Counted from the first letter of the stretch, positions 18,354 through 32,192 are shown. The stretch is 64,000 nt of DNA from Streptomyces prunicolor NBRC 13075 (GCF_000367365.1 NZ_BARF01000074.1:1-64000); one strand, 5' to 3'. Numbers and translations: made by a program. Notes: generated from the sequence alone by a model not told the origin.

Positions 18354-18839
18354 ATGGCGGTGCGAATAGCACGCTGGGGGCTCGCGCTGGGGCTCGGCGC
18401 GGTGTGGTGGTGGGCCGTACTGCGGCTCGCGCTGACGCCGCACGCGGGGGCACTGGAGGGGGCCGTGGCCGCCGGGGGGTGGGGGTTGAGCTTGCTTCCG
18501 GTGCACTGCATGCCCAAGGCGCGGGCTGCGGGGGCTGTGGCTGCGGGGCGGTGGCGGGCGGCTTGGCGGGCGTCGGGGGCTCCGGGTGTTCCGGGCGCCG
18601 GGATATCGACGGTCGCTGGGGTATCGCCGGACGTCGGCGTGATGGTCGCTGGGGTGCCGACCGACCCCGGCGTGACGGACGCTGGGGTGTGGCCGGTGGA
18701 CGGGCCATTGCCGGGCACCGGATCGTCGCCGGGCGCCTGGCCGACGTCGGCCACCGGAGCATCGCCGGGCGTCGAGTCGGTGCCGGTTACCAAGGCATCG
18801 CCACGCCGCCGTTCGGGCGGAGGATCTGGCCCGTCGTGA
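18354..18839 (+). CDS. Hypothetical protein with N-terminal membrane segment
   Basis: The ATG at 18354 has a good ribosome site (GGAGGT, 6 bases). The first 65 residues look like real protein, with a hydrophobic helix (GLALGLGAVWWWAVLRLAL) and the segment SLLPVHCMPKARAAGAVAAGRW. After about residue 75 the sequence becomes low-complexity Gly/Val/Pro/Ala. The last 53 bases overlap the convergent SDR gene, so the true C-terminus may have been extended by loss of an earlier stop. Its place next to clgR looks conserved in Streptomyces. I do not recognise a function. Confidence 0.55.
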   Translation: MAVRIARWGLALGLGAVWWWAVLRLALTPHAGALEGAVAAGGWGLSLLPVHCMPKARAAGAVAAGRWRAAWRASGAPGVPGAGISTVAGVSPDVGVMVAGVPTDPGVTDAGVWPVDGPLPGTGSSPGAWPTSATGASPGVESVPVTKASPRRRSGGGSGPS

Positions 18840-19551
18840 ACGACGACGCGTCCGACGCCAGATGCAGCACCGCGTGGGCGATGTCCTCGGGCTCACCTAC
18901 CCGGCCCAGCGGCGACAGCCGGACCATCAGCGCCTCGGTACGGGCCTGCGCCTCGCCCTCGTGGTGGTCGGTCATGGGCGTGCGGATCCAGCCCGGCGCG
19001 ACCGCGTTGACGCGGATGCCGTGCCGGCCCAGCTCGGTCGCCAGCGTCTTCGTCAGCTGGACGACGGCTGCTTTCGCCGCGCTGTAGCAGAGCAGCCCGG
19101 CCCCTCCGGTGTCGATCGCACCGGACGCCATGGTGACGATGCTGCCGCGGGTGCCGCGGTCGAGCATCAGTCGGGCCGCCTCCTGGCAGGCGTAGAGGAC
19201 GCCCTTGAAGTTGACGTTCAGTACCCGGTCGAGGTCCTCGTCCTGGGTCTCCAGGACGGTGCTGCTGTGCATGATCCCGGCGACGGCGGCCATGATGTGT
19301 AGCTCCTCGCAGGAGTCCACGGCCTGATTCAGTTGGGCGCGATCCGTGACGTCGAGGTGGTGGGTGCGGGCGATGCCGCCCTTGTCCTTGAGCAGGGTCG
19401 CCGTCTCGTGCAGGCCCTGCGCGTCGCGGTCGGCGCAGTGCACGGTGGCGCCCGCCTCGGCGAGCAGTACGGCGGATGCGCGGCCGATTCCGCTGGCGGC
19501 GCCAGTGACGAAAGCGGTGCGTCCGGTGAGGTCGTACGCCTTGACGGGCAT
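18787..19551 (-). CDS. Short-chain dehydrogenase/reductase (SDR)
   Basis: This 254-residue classical SDR has the cofactor motif TGAASGIG near residue 15, a DVTDRAQ acidic position, the structural AAVAGI segment, the catalytic serine region MASGAID and Tyr-x3-Lys in CYSAAK. Its substrate cannot be told. I chose the ATG at 19551 because a TTGACG-N18-TACCGT promoter ends 6 bases before it (leaderless). A TTG at 19587 would start inside the -35 box. It lies 32 bases after nei in the same direction but appears to have its own promoter. Confidence 0.85.
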   Translation of the reverse strand: MPVKAYDLTGRTAFVTGAASGIGRASAVLLAEAGATVHCADRDAQGLHETATLLKDKGGIARTHHLDVTDRAQLNQAVDSCEELHIMAAVAGIMHSSTVLETQDEDLDRVLNVNFKGVLYACQEAARLMLDRGTRGSIVTMASGAIDTGGAGLLCYSAAKAAVVQLTKTLATELGRHGIRVNAVAPGWIRTPMTDHHEGEAQARTEALMVRLSPLGRVGEPEDIAHAVLHLASDASSFTTGQILRPNGGVAMPW

Positions 19552-19557
19552 GAATCG

Positions 19558-19587
19558 ACGGTACGAGGGTTTCTGACGGGTCGTCAA
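19558..19587 (-). promoter_or_regulatory. SDR promoter with an operator palindrome over the -35 box
   Basis: On the minus strand, -35 TTGACG (19587-19582) and -10 TACCGT (19563-19558) are separated by 18 bases. The -10 ends 6 bases before the SDR ATG. The palindrome TGACG-ACC-CGTCA at 19574-19586 covers the -35, a layout typical of repression by a TetR-like dimer. No regulator gene is adjacent. Confidence 0.55.
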
Positions 19588-20516
19588 TTAGTCGTACGGT
19601 GCTGAGTTTTGCGGGGTGGGGTGGTGCCCGGCGCCGGGCCTACCTGGCAGGTCGGGCACCAGTAGGTGGGGCGCTCGCGGGAGCCGTCGCCCTGGTCGGC
19701 GGTGCGGATGGGGGTGCCGCAGCGGAGGCAGGGGCGGGGGGTGCGGCCGTAGACGAAGAGGTCGGGGGTGTGGGGGCGGGGGGTTGGGGCGCTGGGGAGT
19801 GTGGAGCCGGCGGCTGTGGTGCTGGGGCTTGTGGTGCGGGTTTGGTTCGGGGAGTTGGTCGTGAGGGTGTTTGTGGTGTTACGGATGGGGCGGTCGCGGT
19901 TGGCTTCCAGGAGCAGCTTGGCGATGGCGGGGAGCTTTGCGGCGCGGTCGGCGGGGAGTGCGCCGATGGGGAGCCAGGGGGTGGCGCCCAGGAGGAAGCA
20001 GAGTTCGCTTTTGTAGATGTTGCCGATGCCGGCCAGGTTGCGCTGGTCGAGCAGGGCCTCGCCGAGGGGGCGGGCGGGGTCTGCGAGGAGGTTGGCGAGG
20101 GCCAGCTCCGGGTTCCAGTCGGGGCCCAGGAGGTCGGGGCCGAGGTGGCCCACGGCTCGGTCTTCGTCGGTCGTGCGGAGGAGTTCCAGTACGGGGAGGC
20201 GGTAACCGACGGCCGTGCGGTCGGCGGTGCCGAGGATCACGCGGATCTGGTGGGCCGGTCCGCCGCCGCTCCAGCGTTGGCCGTTGGCGTACACCCGCCA
20301 GGTGCCGTCCATCCGCAGGTGCGAGTGGAGGGTGAGACCGCCCTCGACACGGGTCAGCAGGTGTTTGCCCCGGGGCGTGACGTCCAGGACGGTGCGGCCG
20401 GTGAGGTCTACCGTGGCGTATTTGGGGACGCGGAAGTCACTACGGGTCAGCACCTTGCCCGCGAGGGCCGTGTGGAGGCGCTTCGCGGTCTGCCAGACGG
20501 TGTCGCCTTCAGGCAT
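19584..20516 (-). CDS. nei: Nei/Fpg-family DNA glycosylase (endonuclease VIII-like)
   Basis: The 310-residue base excision repair enzyme begins MPEGDTV, giving the catalytic Pro2-Glu3 of the Nei/Fpg family. It has the H2TH domain (DQRNLAGIGNIYKSE, about 155-205) and a C-terminal zinc finger with cysteine pairs in CLRCGTP and YWCPTCQ. Oxidised pyrimidines are the likely substrate (Nei2 branch). A Thr/Asn/Ser/Pro-rich insert of about 35 residues between H2TH and zinc finger is unusual. The gene follows lhr in the same direction, as lhr and nei neighbour each other in mycobacteria. Confidence 0.9.
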   Translation of the reverse strand: MPEGDTVWQTAKRLHTALAGKVLTRSDFRVPKYATVDLTGRTVLDVTPRGKHLLTRVEGGLTLHSHLRMDGTWRVYANGQRWSGGGPAHQIRVILGTADRTAVGYRLPVLELLRTTDEDRAVGHLGPDLLGPDWNPELALANLLADPARPLGEALLDQRNLAGIGNIYKSELCFLLGATPWLPIGALPADRAAKLPAIAKLLLEANRDRPIRNTTNTLTTNSPNQTRTTSPSTTAAGSTLPSAPTPRPHTPDLFVYGRTPRPCLRCGTPIRTADQGDGSRERPTYWCPTCQVGPAPGTTPPRKTQHRTTN

Positions 20517-20931
20517 GGGTCAAGGGTGGCATGGGAGGGGGAGGGGTGTGGAGGGGGTTGGGGTGTGGAGGGGGTTGGGGTGAGGGGTGGCATGGAGGTG
20601 AGGAGCGGCATGGGGTGGGGGCGAGGCCGGCGGAGCCGCTGCCCACGGCCTTGGCTTCGCCGTCGGCCTCGATGTTTTCCCCACCCGCACCGCCCGTGAT
20701 GCTTTCGTCGTCGGGTGCGGGTGGCCCCTGTGGAGCGGAATCGCCGTCGGCGGCTGCGGCCAGGGGGGCGGGTACGGCTGCGGCGGTGGGTTCGGCTCGG
20801 GGTGAGCGGTGGTGCGGGGTCCGGGGTCCCTCGGGCTCGGAGTGCGCGGCGGCTCGGAGTGAGGCGCGGTGCGGAGTGAGGGGCGGTGCGGCCTGAGGAG
20901 TGGTCGGACCTCGGAAGGGCGTTGAGCTGGT
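20517..20931. other. lhr-nei intergenic region, GC-rich low complexity
   Basis: These 415 bases between lhr and nei contain open frames on both strands, but their translations are low-complexity Gly/Ala/Arg with no family match I recognise. The part next to nei holds a G-rich tandem repeat. I see no convincing gene. The nei promoter should lie here but was not identified. Confidence 0.5.
20544..20583 (+). repeat. 17-bp G-rich tandem repeat with quadruplex potential
   Basis: The unit GGGTGTGGAGGGGGTTG occurs at 20544-20560 and 20561-20577, and a third partial copy begins at 20578. With the flanks the plus strand has more than six G runs of four or five, so G-quadruplex formation is likely. 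It lies in the putative nei promoter region, on the non-coding side. Confidence 0.75.
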
Positions 20932-26085
<5,154 letters not shown>

Positions 26086-26091
26086 GCGTCC

Positions 26092-26114
26092 ATCCTGCAC
26101 CCGACCACTGACAA
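26092..26114 (-). promoter_or_regulatory. RecA-NDp-like promoter of lhr
   Basis: On the minus strand TTGTCAGTG (26114-26106), eight bases and CAGGAT (26097-26092) match tTGTCRGTG-N8-TAnnnT with one mismatch in the -10. The -10 ends 6 bases before the lhr ATG at 26085. This agrees with damage induction of lhr known in mycobacteria and with a leaderless mRNA. Confidence 0.68.
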
Positions 26115-26261
26115 TGCGTCTGACCTGCGGGGATTCCGCGACGGTCGCTCGCGGAATCGTTTCGGTCTTCGCCGGCCGCCATGGCCAGGAATCGTTTCGG
26201 CGGCTTCCGGTCGCCGTGGGCTGGGCCGCTTCGTTCCGTCGACGTGGCGGAGAATGGCCGT

Positions 26262-27248
26262 ATGGCGGGTTCGGGTGAGTTGGCGCGGCACTGGCAGTAC
26301 ACGGAGCTGCCCGGCGTCGACCTGCTGCGGGCCCGGTACATCCGCAAGACCTTCGTCCGGCACACGCACGAGAACTTCGTCATCGCCGCCATCGCGGACG
26401 GCGTCGAGGTGTTCCACCACGGTGGGGGCGATGTGTCCGCCGGGGCGGGAGCGCTCGCGCTGGTCAATCCGGACACTCCGCACACCGGCCGGGCGGGTGT
26501 GCCCGAGGGCTGGCGGTATGGGGCGGTCTACCCGTCGCCCGAGGTGGTGGCCGCGATAGCTGCAGAGACCACCTCGATCCGCGGAACTCCCGGTTTCATC
26601 AGGCCCGTGCTCGATGACCCCTACACCGTAGGGCTCGTCCACCAGATCCTGCGCGCGGCCGACGAGGGCAACGCGCTCGCCGCCGACACCCTGCTGCGGG
26701 TCGCCGTCACCAGACTGCTCCGGCTGAACGGCGGACCGCTGCCGCAGCGCGCCGTGCCCACGGCCGGTGGCCGGGTCGCCGCACGCGCGCGTGCCGTGCT
26801 GGAGGAGCGGATGGCGGAACCGCCCACCCTGGAGCGGCTCGCCGGGGATCTGGGGACCAGCCCCTTCGCGTTGCTGCGCGCGTTCCGGGGCGCCTACGGG
26901 ATGCCGCCCCACGCCTGGCTGACCGATGCCCGTGTGCGGCAGGCACGCCGGCTCCTGGACGCGGGTACGGCGCCCGCGGAGGCCGCCGTCGCCGTCGGGT
27001 TCACGGACCAGCCGCACCTCAACCGGCACTTCGCCCGGATCGTGGGCGTGCCCCCGGGCGCGTACCAGCGGGAGCGCAAGAACGTACAAGACGCCGAACG
27101 GCGGCTGCTCGTACCGTCCGACACGTGGCAGAACAGATCGCTTCAGAAGACATACGTGCCGAAGAGGGAGGAGGACTGGACTCAGGTGCCGGGGGCAAGC
27201 CGGACTCCGCCGTCGTACGGGACGCCCTCGGGGTCGGGGTCGCCGTAG
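26262..27248 (+). CDS. AraC-family transcriptional regulator
   Basis: The 328-residue protein has an N-terminal cupin-like sensor domain (RYIRKTFVRHTHENFVIA near residue 25, DTPHTGRAG) and a C-terminal double HTH of AraC type (about 175-275, ending VGVPPGAYQRERK). The ATG at 26262 follows GAGAAT by 6 bases, which may be the -10 of a leaderless promoter. The frame runs 124 bases into azlC, giving a 50-residue tail outside the family. It probably controls the downstream azlCD exporter genes, a common arrangement. Confidence 0.85.
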   Translation: MAGSGELARHWQYTELPGVDLLRARYIRKTFVRHTHENFVIAAIADGVEVFHHGGGDVSAGAGALALVNPDTPHTGRAGVPEGWRYGAVYPSPEVVAAIAAETTSIRGTPGFIRPVLDDPYTVGLVHQILRAADEGNALAADTLLRVAVTRLLRLNGGPLPQRAVPTAGGRVAARARAVLEERMAEPPTLERLAGDLGTSPFALLRAFRGAYGMPPHAWLTDARVRQARRLLDAGTAPAEAAVAVGFTDQPHLNRHFARIVGVPPGAYQRERKNVQDAERRLLVPSDTWQNRSLQKTYVPKREEDWTQVPGASRTPPSYGTPSGSGSP

Positions 27249-27919
27249 GGCTCTCCGGGTTCGCCTTCGGGGTGACCTCGGCCGGTGGCGGGCTCACCCT
27301 GCTGCAGACGTGCGCCCTCAGCCTCCTGGTGTTCACCGGCGCCTCCCAGTTCGCGCTCGTGGGAGCGCTCGCGGCCGGTGGCAATCCGCTCACCGCGGCG
27401 GCGGGCGCCTTCTTCCTGGGTGTGCGCAACACCTTCTACGGGCTGCGCCTGTCGCAGTTGCTGGCCCTCCCGCGCGCGGTGCGGCCGTTCGCCGCCCAGT
27501 GGGTCATCGACGAGACGGCGGCCGTCACGCTCGCGCAACCCACGCGACGTGCCGCGCGGATCGGGTTCACCGTCACCGGGCTCACCCTGTATCTGCTGTG
27601 GAACCTCACCACGCTGCTCGGTGCGCTGGGCGCCAAGGCCATCGGGGACACGGACGCCTGGGGTCTCGACGCGGCCGGGCCCGCCGTCTTCCTGGCGCTG
27701 CTCGCGCCCATGCTCAGGACCACCATCGAGCGTGCCGTCGCCGCACTCGCGGTCCTGTTGGGACTGGGGCTGCTGCCCGTACTGCCGGCCGGTGTGCCGG
27801 TCCTGGCGGCGGCTCTCGCGGCGCCGATCGCCCTCTACATAGAGGGTCGTCGGCAGGGCGAGGTGCGTAACGGCGCACCAGAAGAAGGCAGTTACGACGC
27901 ACAGGAGGAAGACCGTTGA
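27125..27919 (+). CDS. azlC: AzlC family branched-chain amino acid exporter, large subunit
   Basis: The 264-residue membrane protein has the AzlC hallmarks GVTSAGGG, FTGASQFA and GVRNTFYGL, with about seven hydrophobic helices. With AzlD it exports branched-chain amino acids or analogues in the best-known cases. The GTG at 27125 lies inside the 3' end of the AraC gene, so the overlap is large (124 bases). A downstream start would remove part of a variable N-terminal tail only. The C-terminus overlaps the azlD start. Confidence 0.87.
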   Translation: MAEQIASEDIRAEEGGGLDSGAGGKPDSAVVRDALGVGVAVGLSGFAFGVTSAGGGLTLLQTCALSLLVFTGASQFALVGALAAGGNPLTAAAGAFFLGVRNTFYGLRLSQLLALPRAVRPFAAQWVIDETAAVTLAQPTRRAARIGFTVTGLTLYLLWNLTTLLGALGAKAIGDTDAWGLDAAGPAVFLALLAPMLRTTIERAVAALAVLLGLGLLPVLPAGVPVLAAALAAPIALYIEGRRQGEVRNGAPEEGSYDAQEEDR

Positions 27920-28224
27920 CCGTCTGGATCGCGATCGCGGCGACCGCCCTCGGTTGCTACGTCGTCAAGCTCGCCGGACTGCTGGTGCCCGCGGGCGCGC
28001 TGGAGCGACCCCTGGTGAGGCGGCTCGCGGCCCTGCTGCCGGTCGCCCTGCTCGCCGCGCTCACGGCCCAGCAGACCTTCGCCGACGGGCACGCGCTCGT
28101 GCTCGACGCCCGGGCGGCAGGGCTCGTGGCGGCCGCCGTGGCGCTGGTGCTGCGGGCGCCGTTCCTGCTCGTCGTCGCGGCGGCCGTACTGGTGACGGCC
28201 GGCGTGCGGGCCATCGGCGGCTGA
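27916..28224 (+). CDS. azlD: AzlD family exporter, small subunit
   Basis: This 102-residue very hydrophobic protein of the AzlD type has four probable helices and the conserved YVVKLAGLL segment. The TTG start at 27916 overlaps the azlC stop (TTGA) and is preceded by AGGAGG, so it is translationally coupled and should form a complex with AzlC. Confidence 0.87.
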   Translation: MTVWIAIAATALGCYVVKLAGLLVPAGALERPLVRRLAALLPVALLAALTAQQTFADGHALVLDARAAGLVAAAVALVLRAPFLLVVAAAVLVTAGVRAIGG

Positions 28225-28236
28225 GCCGGCCCGGGG

Positions 28237-29181
28237 TCAGCCCACGGAGCGGCCGTACGCCTTCAGGGTGCGCAGTGCCTGGATCGTCGCCATGGGGCGT
28301 GCCTCCAAGGCGATGCCCGGCGCCCACTGGCGCCAGCGGATCGGCCAGCCGCCGTCCTCCCGTTGATCGTCCGCCAGGTGGTCGAGGGAGCGGTCCATCT
28401 CGTCGTCCGTGAACCACGCGCGCGCGAGTGAGCTCGGCGTCTTCGCGTAGTCGTACGGGAAGTGGTGTTCGCCGGGCGCGTACCCGGCGGCGACCGGGTA
28501 GGCCTCCAGACGCTCCGGGTCCAGGGCGGCGAGCCGGTGCTCGCGCACCAGGCGGCCGAGGCGGTCGGCGGCGGCCTCCGCGCGCGGGCGGTCGGGTGCC
28601 GAGTCCAGGAAGGCGACGGCGGCCTCGATCTCGTAGGGGTGCGACTTCTCCAGGGAGCCGACGGCCTGCCAGCAGAAGTCGGTGGCCCGGAACAGCCAGG
28701 CGTGCCACACCTCGTTGCGGTGCAGCAGGCCCACCACCGGCCCGGTGGCGAGGAGTTCACTGGGCGGGTCGTCCACGATCGGCACGAAGGGCGCCGTCGG
28801 ATAGCCACGCTGGCCGGGAAGGATCGCAGGCAGGGCACCGTCGGACGTGGAGACCGAGGTCAGATAGCGGCACACGCGTTCCATCCGCTGCCCGCCGCAG
28901 CGCCCGACGGCGTCCAGGACGCGCAGCGCGTGCCCGGTGTGCAGCGGCTGGCTGACCGGGCCGCGCAGATCGGGTTCCAGCGCGTGCCCGTACCCGCCGT
29001 CCTCGTTGCGGTAGGCGTCCAGCGCGGTCTCCACCGGATCGGGTTCGCCGTTGAGGAAGTGATACGCGAAGAGGCGCTGTTCCAGCACGCGCGCGGTGAG
29101 CCAGACGAAGTGCTCGGCGCGGAAGAGCGGGGAGTGCGCCGGGGGCGTCGGGGGGAGTGGGGAAGCTCCTGTTTCGGCCAT
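28237..29181 (-). CDS. Conserved hypothetical alpha-toroid (prenyltransferase/squalene oxidase-like) protein
   Basis: The 314-residue soluble protein has repeated motifs resembling the QW/DGGW turns of alpha/alpha-barrel proteins (NEDGGYGHALEPDL near 60, QREDGGWPIRW near 278), as in terpene cyclase-like and squalene-hopene folds. It lacks a recognisable DxDD or DDxxD catalytic motif, so cyclase activity should not be assumed. It is convergent with azlD and divergent from the DUF3046 gene. Function unknown. Confidence 0.75.
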   Translation of the reverse strand: MAETGASPLPPTPPAHSPLFRAEHFVWLTARVLEQRLFAYHFLNGEPDPVETALDAYRNEDGGYGHALEPDLRGPVSQPLHTGHALRVLDAVGRCGGQRMERVCRYLTSVSTSDGALPAILPGQRGYPTAPFVPIVDDPPSELLATGPVVGLLHRNEVWHAWLFRATDFCWQAVGSLEKSHPYEIEAAVAFLDSAPDRPRAEAAADRLGRLVREHRLAALDPERLEAYPVAAGYAPGEHHFPYDYAKTPSSLARAWFTDDEMDRSLDHLADDQREDGGWPIRWRQWAPGIALEARPMATIQALRTLKAYGRSVG

Positions 29182-29260
29182 GCGTCAGACCGTAGGACGG
29201 AAAGCGGTCTCCGTAAGGGGTCCCGACCTGGTCCCACTCTCAGGGCGGGATACTGGTGTC

Positions 29261-29455
29261 ATGCGGTTGACGGTCTTCTGGGAGCGGATGACGGAGCACT
29301 TCGGCGCGGGGTACGCCGAGAGCTTCGCGCGGGATCACGTGATGACGGAACTCGGCGGGCGGACGGTGCACGAGGCGCTGGACTCGGGCTGGGAGGCCAA
29401 GGACGTGTGGCGTGTGGTCTGCGGCGTCATGAACGTTCCGCGGGAAAGTCGCTGA
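29261..29455 (+). CDS. DUF3046 protein
   Basis: The 64-residue protein matches DUF3046 (starts MRLTVFWERM, contains a conserved HxVMTELGGRTVHEAL stretch and ends with VWRxVCxxMxVPxxxR). The family is confined to actinobacteria and is often found just upstream of recA, as here. A GATACT at 29249-29254 ends 6 bases before the ATG, suggesting a leaderless start. Its function is unknown. Confidence 0.88.
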   Translation: MRLTVFWERMTEHFGAGYAESFARDHVMTELGGRTVHEALDSGWEAKDVWRVVCGVMNVPRESR

Positions 29456-29486
29456 TCGGTCACGAAGATCGCCGCCGGGTGACCGG

Positions 29487-29509
29487 TTGTCAGTGGCGTA
29501 GGCGAGACT
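29487..29509 (+). promoter_or_regulatory. RecA-NDp-like element before the AI-2E permease gene
   Basis: A perfect TTGTCAGTG (29487-29495) is followed after eight bases by GAGACT (29504-29509), which lacks the consensus first T of the -10. The hexamer ends 6 bases before the GTG start at 29516, the same geometry as at lhr and the MazG-like gene. Confidence 0.5.
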
Positions 29510-29515
29510 TGCACC

Positions 29516-30889
29516 GTGGCAGCCACTGACGAGACCGGGCCCGACGCCCCGCAGGCATCCCCGATCGGTACGTCGCCGACCCGGCCCCCGGCCGACGGCG
29601 CCGCACCGGCCACCGGCATGCCGCGCTGGCTGCCGCGCGCCATGGTGCTGGCGCTCGCCCTCGTCGCCGTTTTCCAGCTGGGCAGTTGGGCCTTCCACCA
29701 GCTCCTCGGGCTGCTGATCAACATCCTCATTGCGTTCTTCCTGGCGCTCGCCATCGAGCCCGCGGTGAGCCGGATGGCGGACCGGGGGATGCGCCGGGGG
29801 CTGGCCACCTTCCTGGTCTTTCTCGGGCTGTTGATCGTGAGCGCCGGGTTCGTCACCCTGCTCGGGTCGATGCTCGCCGGCCAGATCATCAAGATGATCG
29901 AGGACTTCCCGAACTACCTCGACTCCGTCATCAACTGGGTCAACACGCACTTCCACACCGACCTGAGACGCGTCGACATCCAGGAGGGGCTGCTCCACTC
30001 CGACTGGCTGCGCAAGTACGTGCAGAACAGCGCCACCGGTGTGCTGGACGTGTCCACCCAGGTGCTCGGGGGCCTCTTCCAACTGCTGACGATCGGTCTG
30101 TTCTCGTTCTACTTCGCCGCCGACGGGCCACGGCTGCGGCGCGCGCTGTGCTCCGTACTGCCGCCCGCCCGGCAGGCCGAGGTGCTGCGCGCGTGGGAGA
30201 TCGCCGTCGACAAGACGGGCGGCTACATATACTCGCGCGGCCTGATGGCGCTGGTCTCCGGAGTGGCGCACTACATCCTGCTGCAGGCACTGGGCATCCC
30301 GTACGCGCCCGTGCTCGCCGTCTGGGTGGGTCTGGTCTCCCAGTTCATCCCGACCATCGGCACGTATCTGGCGGGCGCCCTGCCCATGCTGATCGCCTTC
30401 ACCGTGGACCCCTGGTACGCGCTGTGGGTGCTGATCTTCGTCGTGGTCTACCAGCAGTTCGAGAACTACATGCTGCAGCCCAAGCTGACCGCGAAGACCG
30501 TCGACATCCATCCCGCGGTCGCCTTCGGCTCGGTCATCGCGGGCACCGCGCTCCTGGGTGCCGTGGGCGCGCTGATCTCCATCCCGGCCGTCGCCACGCT
30601 CCAGGCGTTCCTCGGGGCGTATGTGAAGCGGTACGCCGTCACCGACGACCCCCGGGTCCACGGCCACCGGACCACCCGCGGCTCCGGCGGGCCCGGCCTG
30701 GTGACGCGCGCGCGACGGCTGTGGGACCGGCGACAGGGGGCGGCGGAGCCGACAGCGGCCGATTCCGCCAGTACGACTGATTCCGCCGGTACGGCCGACT
30801 CCGGGACAGCCGGCTCGCGGCCGACCGATCCGGCACCGACCGACTCCGAACCGAAGGACCCCGGAGAGGGCTCCTCCGGCTCCTCCTGA
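29516..30889 (+). CDS. AI-2E family (PerM/TqsA-like) permease
   Basis: The 457-residue protein has eight or so membrane helices (about 42-370) and the family motif region SQFIPTIGTYLAGALP. The N-terminal 40 residues are Pro/Ala-rich, and the last 70 are a hydrophilic tail rich in Thr, Ser, Asp and Pro. Family members export small molecules or act as Na+/H+ antiporters; the AI-2 name does not prove that substrate. GTG start at 29516 with no Shine-Dalgarno site, consistent with leaderless translation. Confidence 0.85.
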   Translation: MAATDETGPDAPQASPIGTSPTRPPADGAAPATGMPRWLPRAMVLALALVAVFQLGSWAFHQLLGLLINILIAFFLALAIEPAVSRMADRGMRRGLATFLVFLGLLIVSAGFVTLLGSMLAGQIIKMIEDFPNYLDSVINWVNTHFHTDLRRVDIQEGLLHSDWLRKYVQNSATGVLDVSTQVLGGLFQLLTIGLFSFYFAADGPRLRRALCSVLPPARQAEVLRAWEIAVDKTGGYIYSRGLMALVSGVAHYILLQALGIPYAPVLAVWVGLVSQFIPTIGTYLAGALPMLIAFTVDPWYALWVLIFVVVYQQFENYMLQPKLTAKTVDIHPAVAFGSVIAGTALLGAVGALISIPAVATLQAFLGAYVKRYAVTDDPRVHGHRTTRGSGGPGLVTRARRLWDRRQGAAEPTAADSASTTDSAGTADSGTAGSRPTDPAPTDSEPKDPGEGSSGSS

Positions 30890-30923
30890 GGGATGACCCG
30901 GTGAGAACACCGGGGCGTCGCGT

Positions 30924-31682
30924 TCAGTACGTGAGCACCGCCCACACCCCGGCCCCGGCCACGGCGACCACGTAGCACCCGACCGCGACTGTCACGGTCC
31001 GCCGTCGTACCGCCTCGCTCCAGGACGTACGGGACAGCAGCCGGGCCAGGGCCGGCAGCACCAGGACGGCGTGCAGGCTCACCCCGTGGAGCGGCTTGAG
31101 TGGAGTCGTCGAGTGGTACGCCGCCTCCTGGTGACCGGTTCGGGCGAGGACGACCCCGCGCGCGATCATCGCGGCGCCCGAGGCCAGCGCCACGAGCAGG
31201 ATCGCGAACCCGGAGCGCACCGCGATCGCCATCCCCGTGGGCCCCGTCGGCCGGTGCCGGAAGGACGCCACGGCGAACACGGTGAGCAGCACCACGAGGA
31301 CACCACCGCCCACCGCGAGTGTTATGGACACCGCTGTGTCGAAGGGCGTCTCCTTGTCGAGGTGCGACGGCACCCGGCGCCACGCCTGGAGGGTGATGCC
31401 GCCGACCTCGACGACACAGTCGGCGGCGAACACGACGAGCAGCACGGTGCGCAGCCGGGCCCCGACGCGCAGATACGACGTGACCCAGGTGACCGCGATC
31501 AGCGTCGCCCCGAACGAGAGCCCGAACGTGATGGGCTTGCGCCAGGAGACGGGCCCGTACCAGGGGCCGCCGTCGACCGCGAACACCACGAGATGCACCA
31601 GCCCGGAGACGATCAGCAGGGCACCGGTCGCATGGCAGAGACGCTCGGCGGGACGTACGCGGCTCTTCAGGGTCCGAGTCAT
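30924..31682 (-). CDS. Hypothetical multi-pass membrane protein
   Basis: The 252-residue protein has about six or seven hydrophobic segments and conserved-looking polar motifs (GPVSWRKPITFGLSFGATL near residue 50). I chose the ATG at 31682 because the upstream extension of the same frame is Arg-rich and not protein-like. It is convergent with the AI-2E permease gene. I do not recognise the family with certainty. Transport or sensing are both possible. Confidence 0.7.
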   Translation of the reverse strand: MTRTLKSRVRPAERLCHATGALLIVSGLVHLVVFAVDGGPWYGPVSWRKPITFGLSFGATLIAVTWVTSYLRVGARLRTVLLVVFAADCVVEVGGITLQAWRRVPSHLDKETPFDTAVSITLAVGGGVLVVLLTVFAVASFRHRPTGPTGMAIAVRSGFAILLVALASGAAMIARGVVLARTGHQEAAYHSTTPLKPLHGVSLHAVLVLPALARLLSRTSWSEAVRRRTVTVAVGCYVVAVAGAGVWAVLTY

Positions 31683-31834
31683 GGCCCGAGCCTCGCGGGA
31701 ACGCGCCGCGCAGTCGTCGTACGGCCGAAGACACCAGCCGTACGACGGCGGAAGTAGGACTCCCAGGGGCTGGTGATCGTTTCGGGGGCGCGCCGGGTCC
31801 AGGGAGGTGAGAGCCGCCCGGAATCCGAGGAACG

Positions 31835-32107
31835 GTGACCCCCGAAGCGGGGATCGAACGTGGTGCCGCCCGCCCCTGGGGTGACCTTCCTGAACTGCGA
31901 CGCGGCCGAGCCGTACGCATCGGGCTGGAGGCCGCCGACGGCAAGAACCTCGAAGTGCTCTCGCCCACGATTGGCCGACAGCTCCTGGAGTACGAACTGT
32001 GCGCACTGATCGACGAGACCAACCTGTACATCGTGCCGGTGTTGCTCTGTGACGGCATCTGGCTCTTCGGCAACTCCGGCGGCGCCCGGTCCGGCTCGGG
32101 CTGCTGA
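31835..32107 (+). pseudogene. Small unidentified ORF, possibly a gene remnant
   Basis: The GTG at 31835 (GAGGA just upstream) opens a 90-codon frame. From about codon 32 onward (LEAADGKNLEVLSPTIG...) third positions are about 90 percent G/C, which indicates real or former coding sequence. The first 30 codons do not show that bias, while another frame there does (reads TFLNCDAAEPYASGW). This pattern suggests a frameshifted remnant rather than an intact gene. No family was recognised. Confidence 0.35.
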
Positions 32108-32192
32108 ACGGCGATGACCGCGCGGCCGCAGTGAACGCGCGCTGTCGGCCGGTCGGGGCGCGATCGTCCTGTGGGATCGGGGTTCGGGAGTC

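Noticed and set aside
20531..20896. A 121-codon plus-strand ORF between nei and lhr
   Set aside because: It is a low-complexity Gly/Ala/Trp translation of the G-rich repeat, with no ribosome site and no bias typical of host genes.
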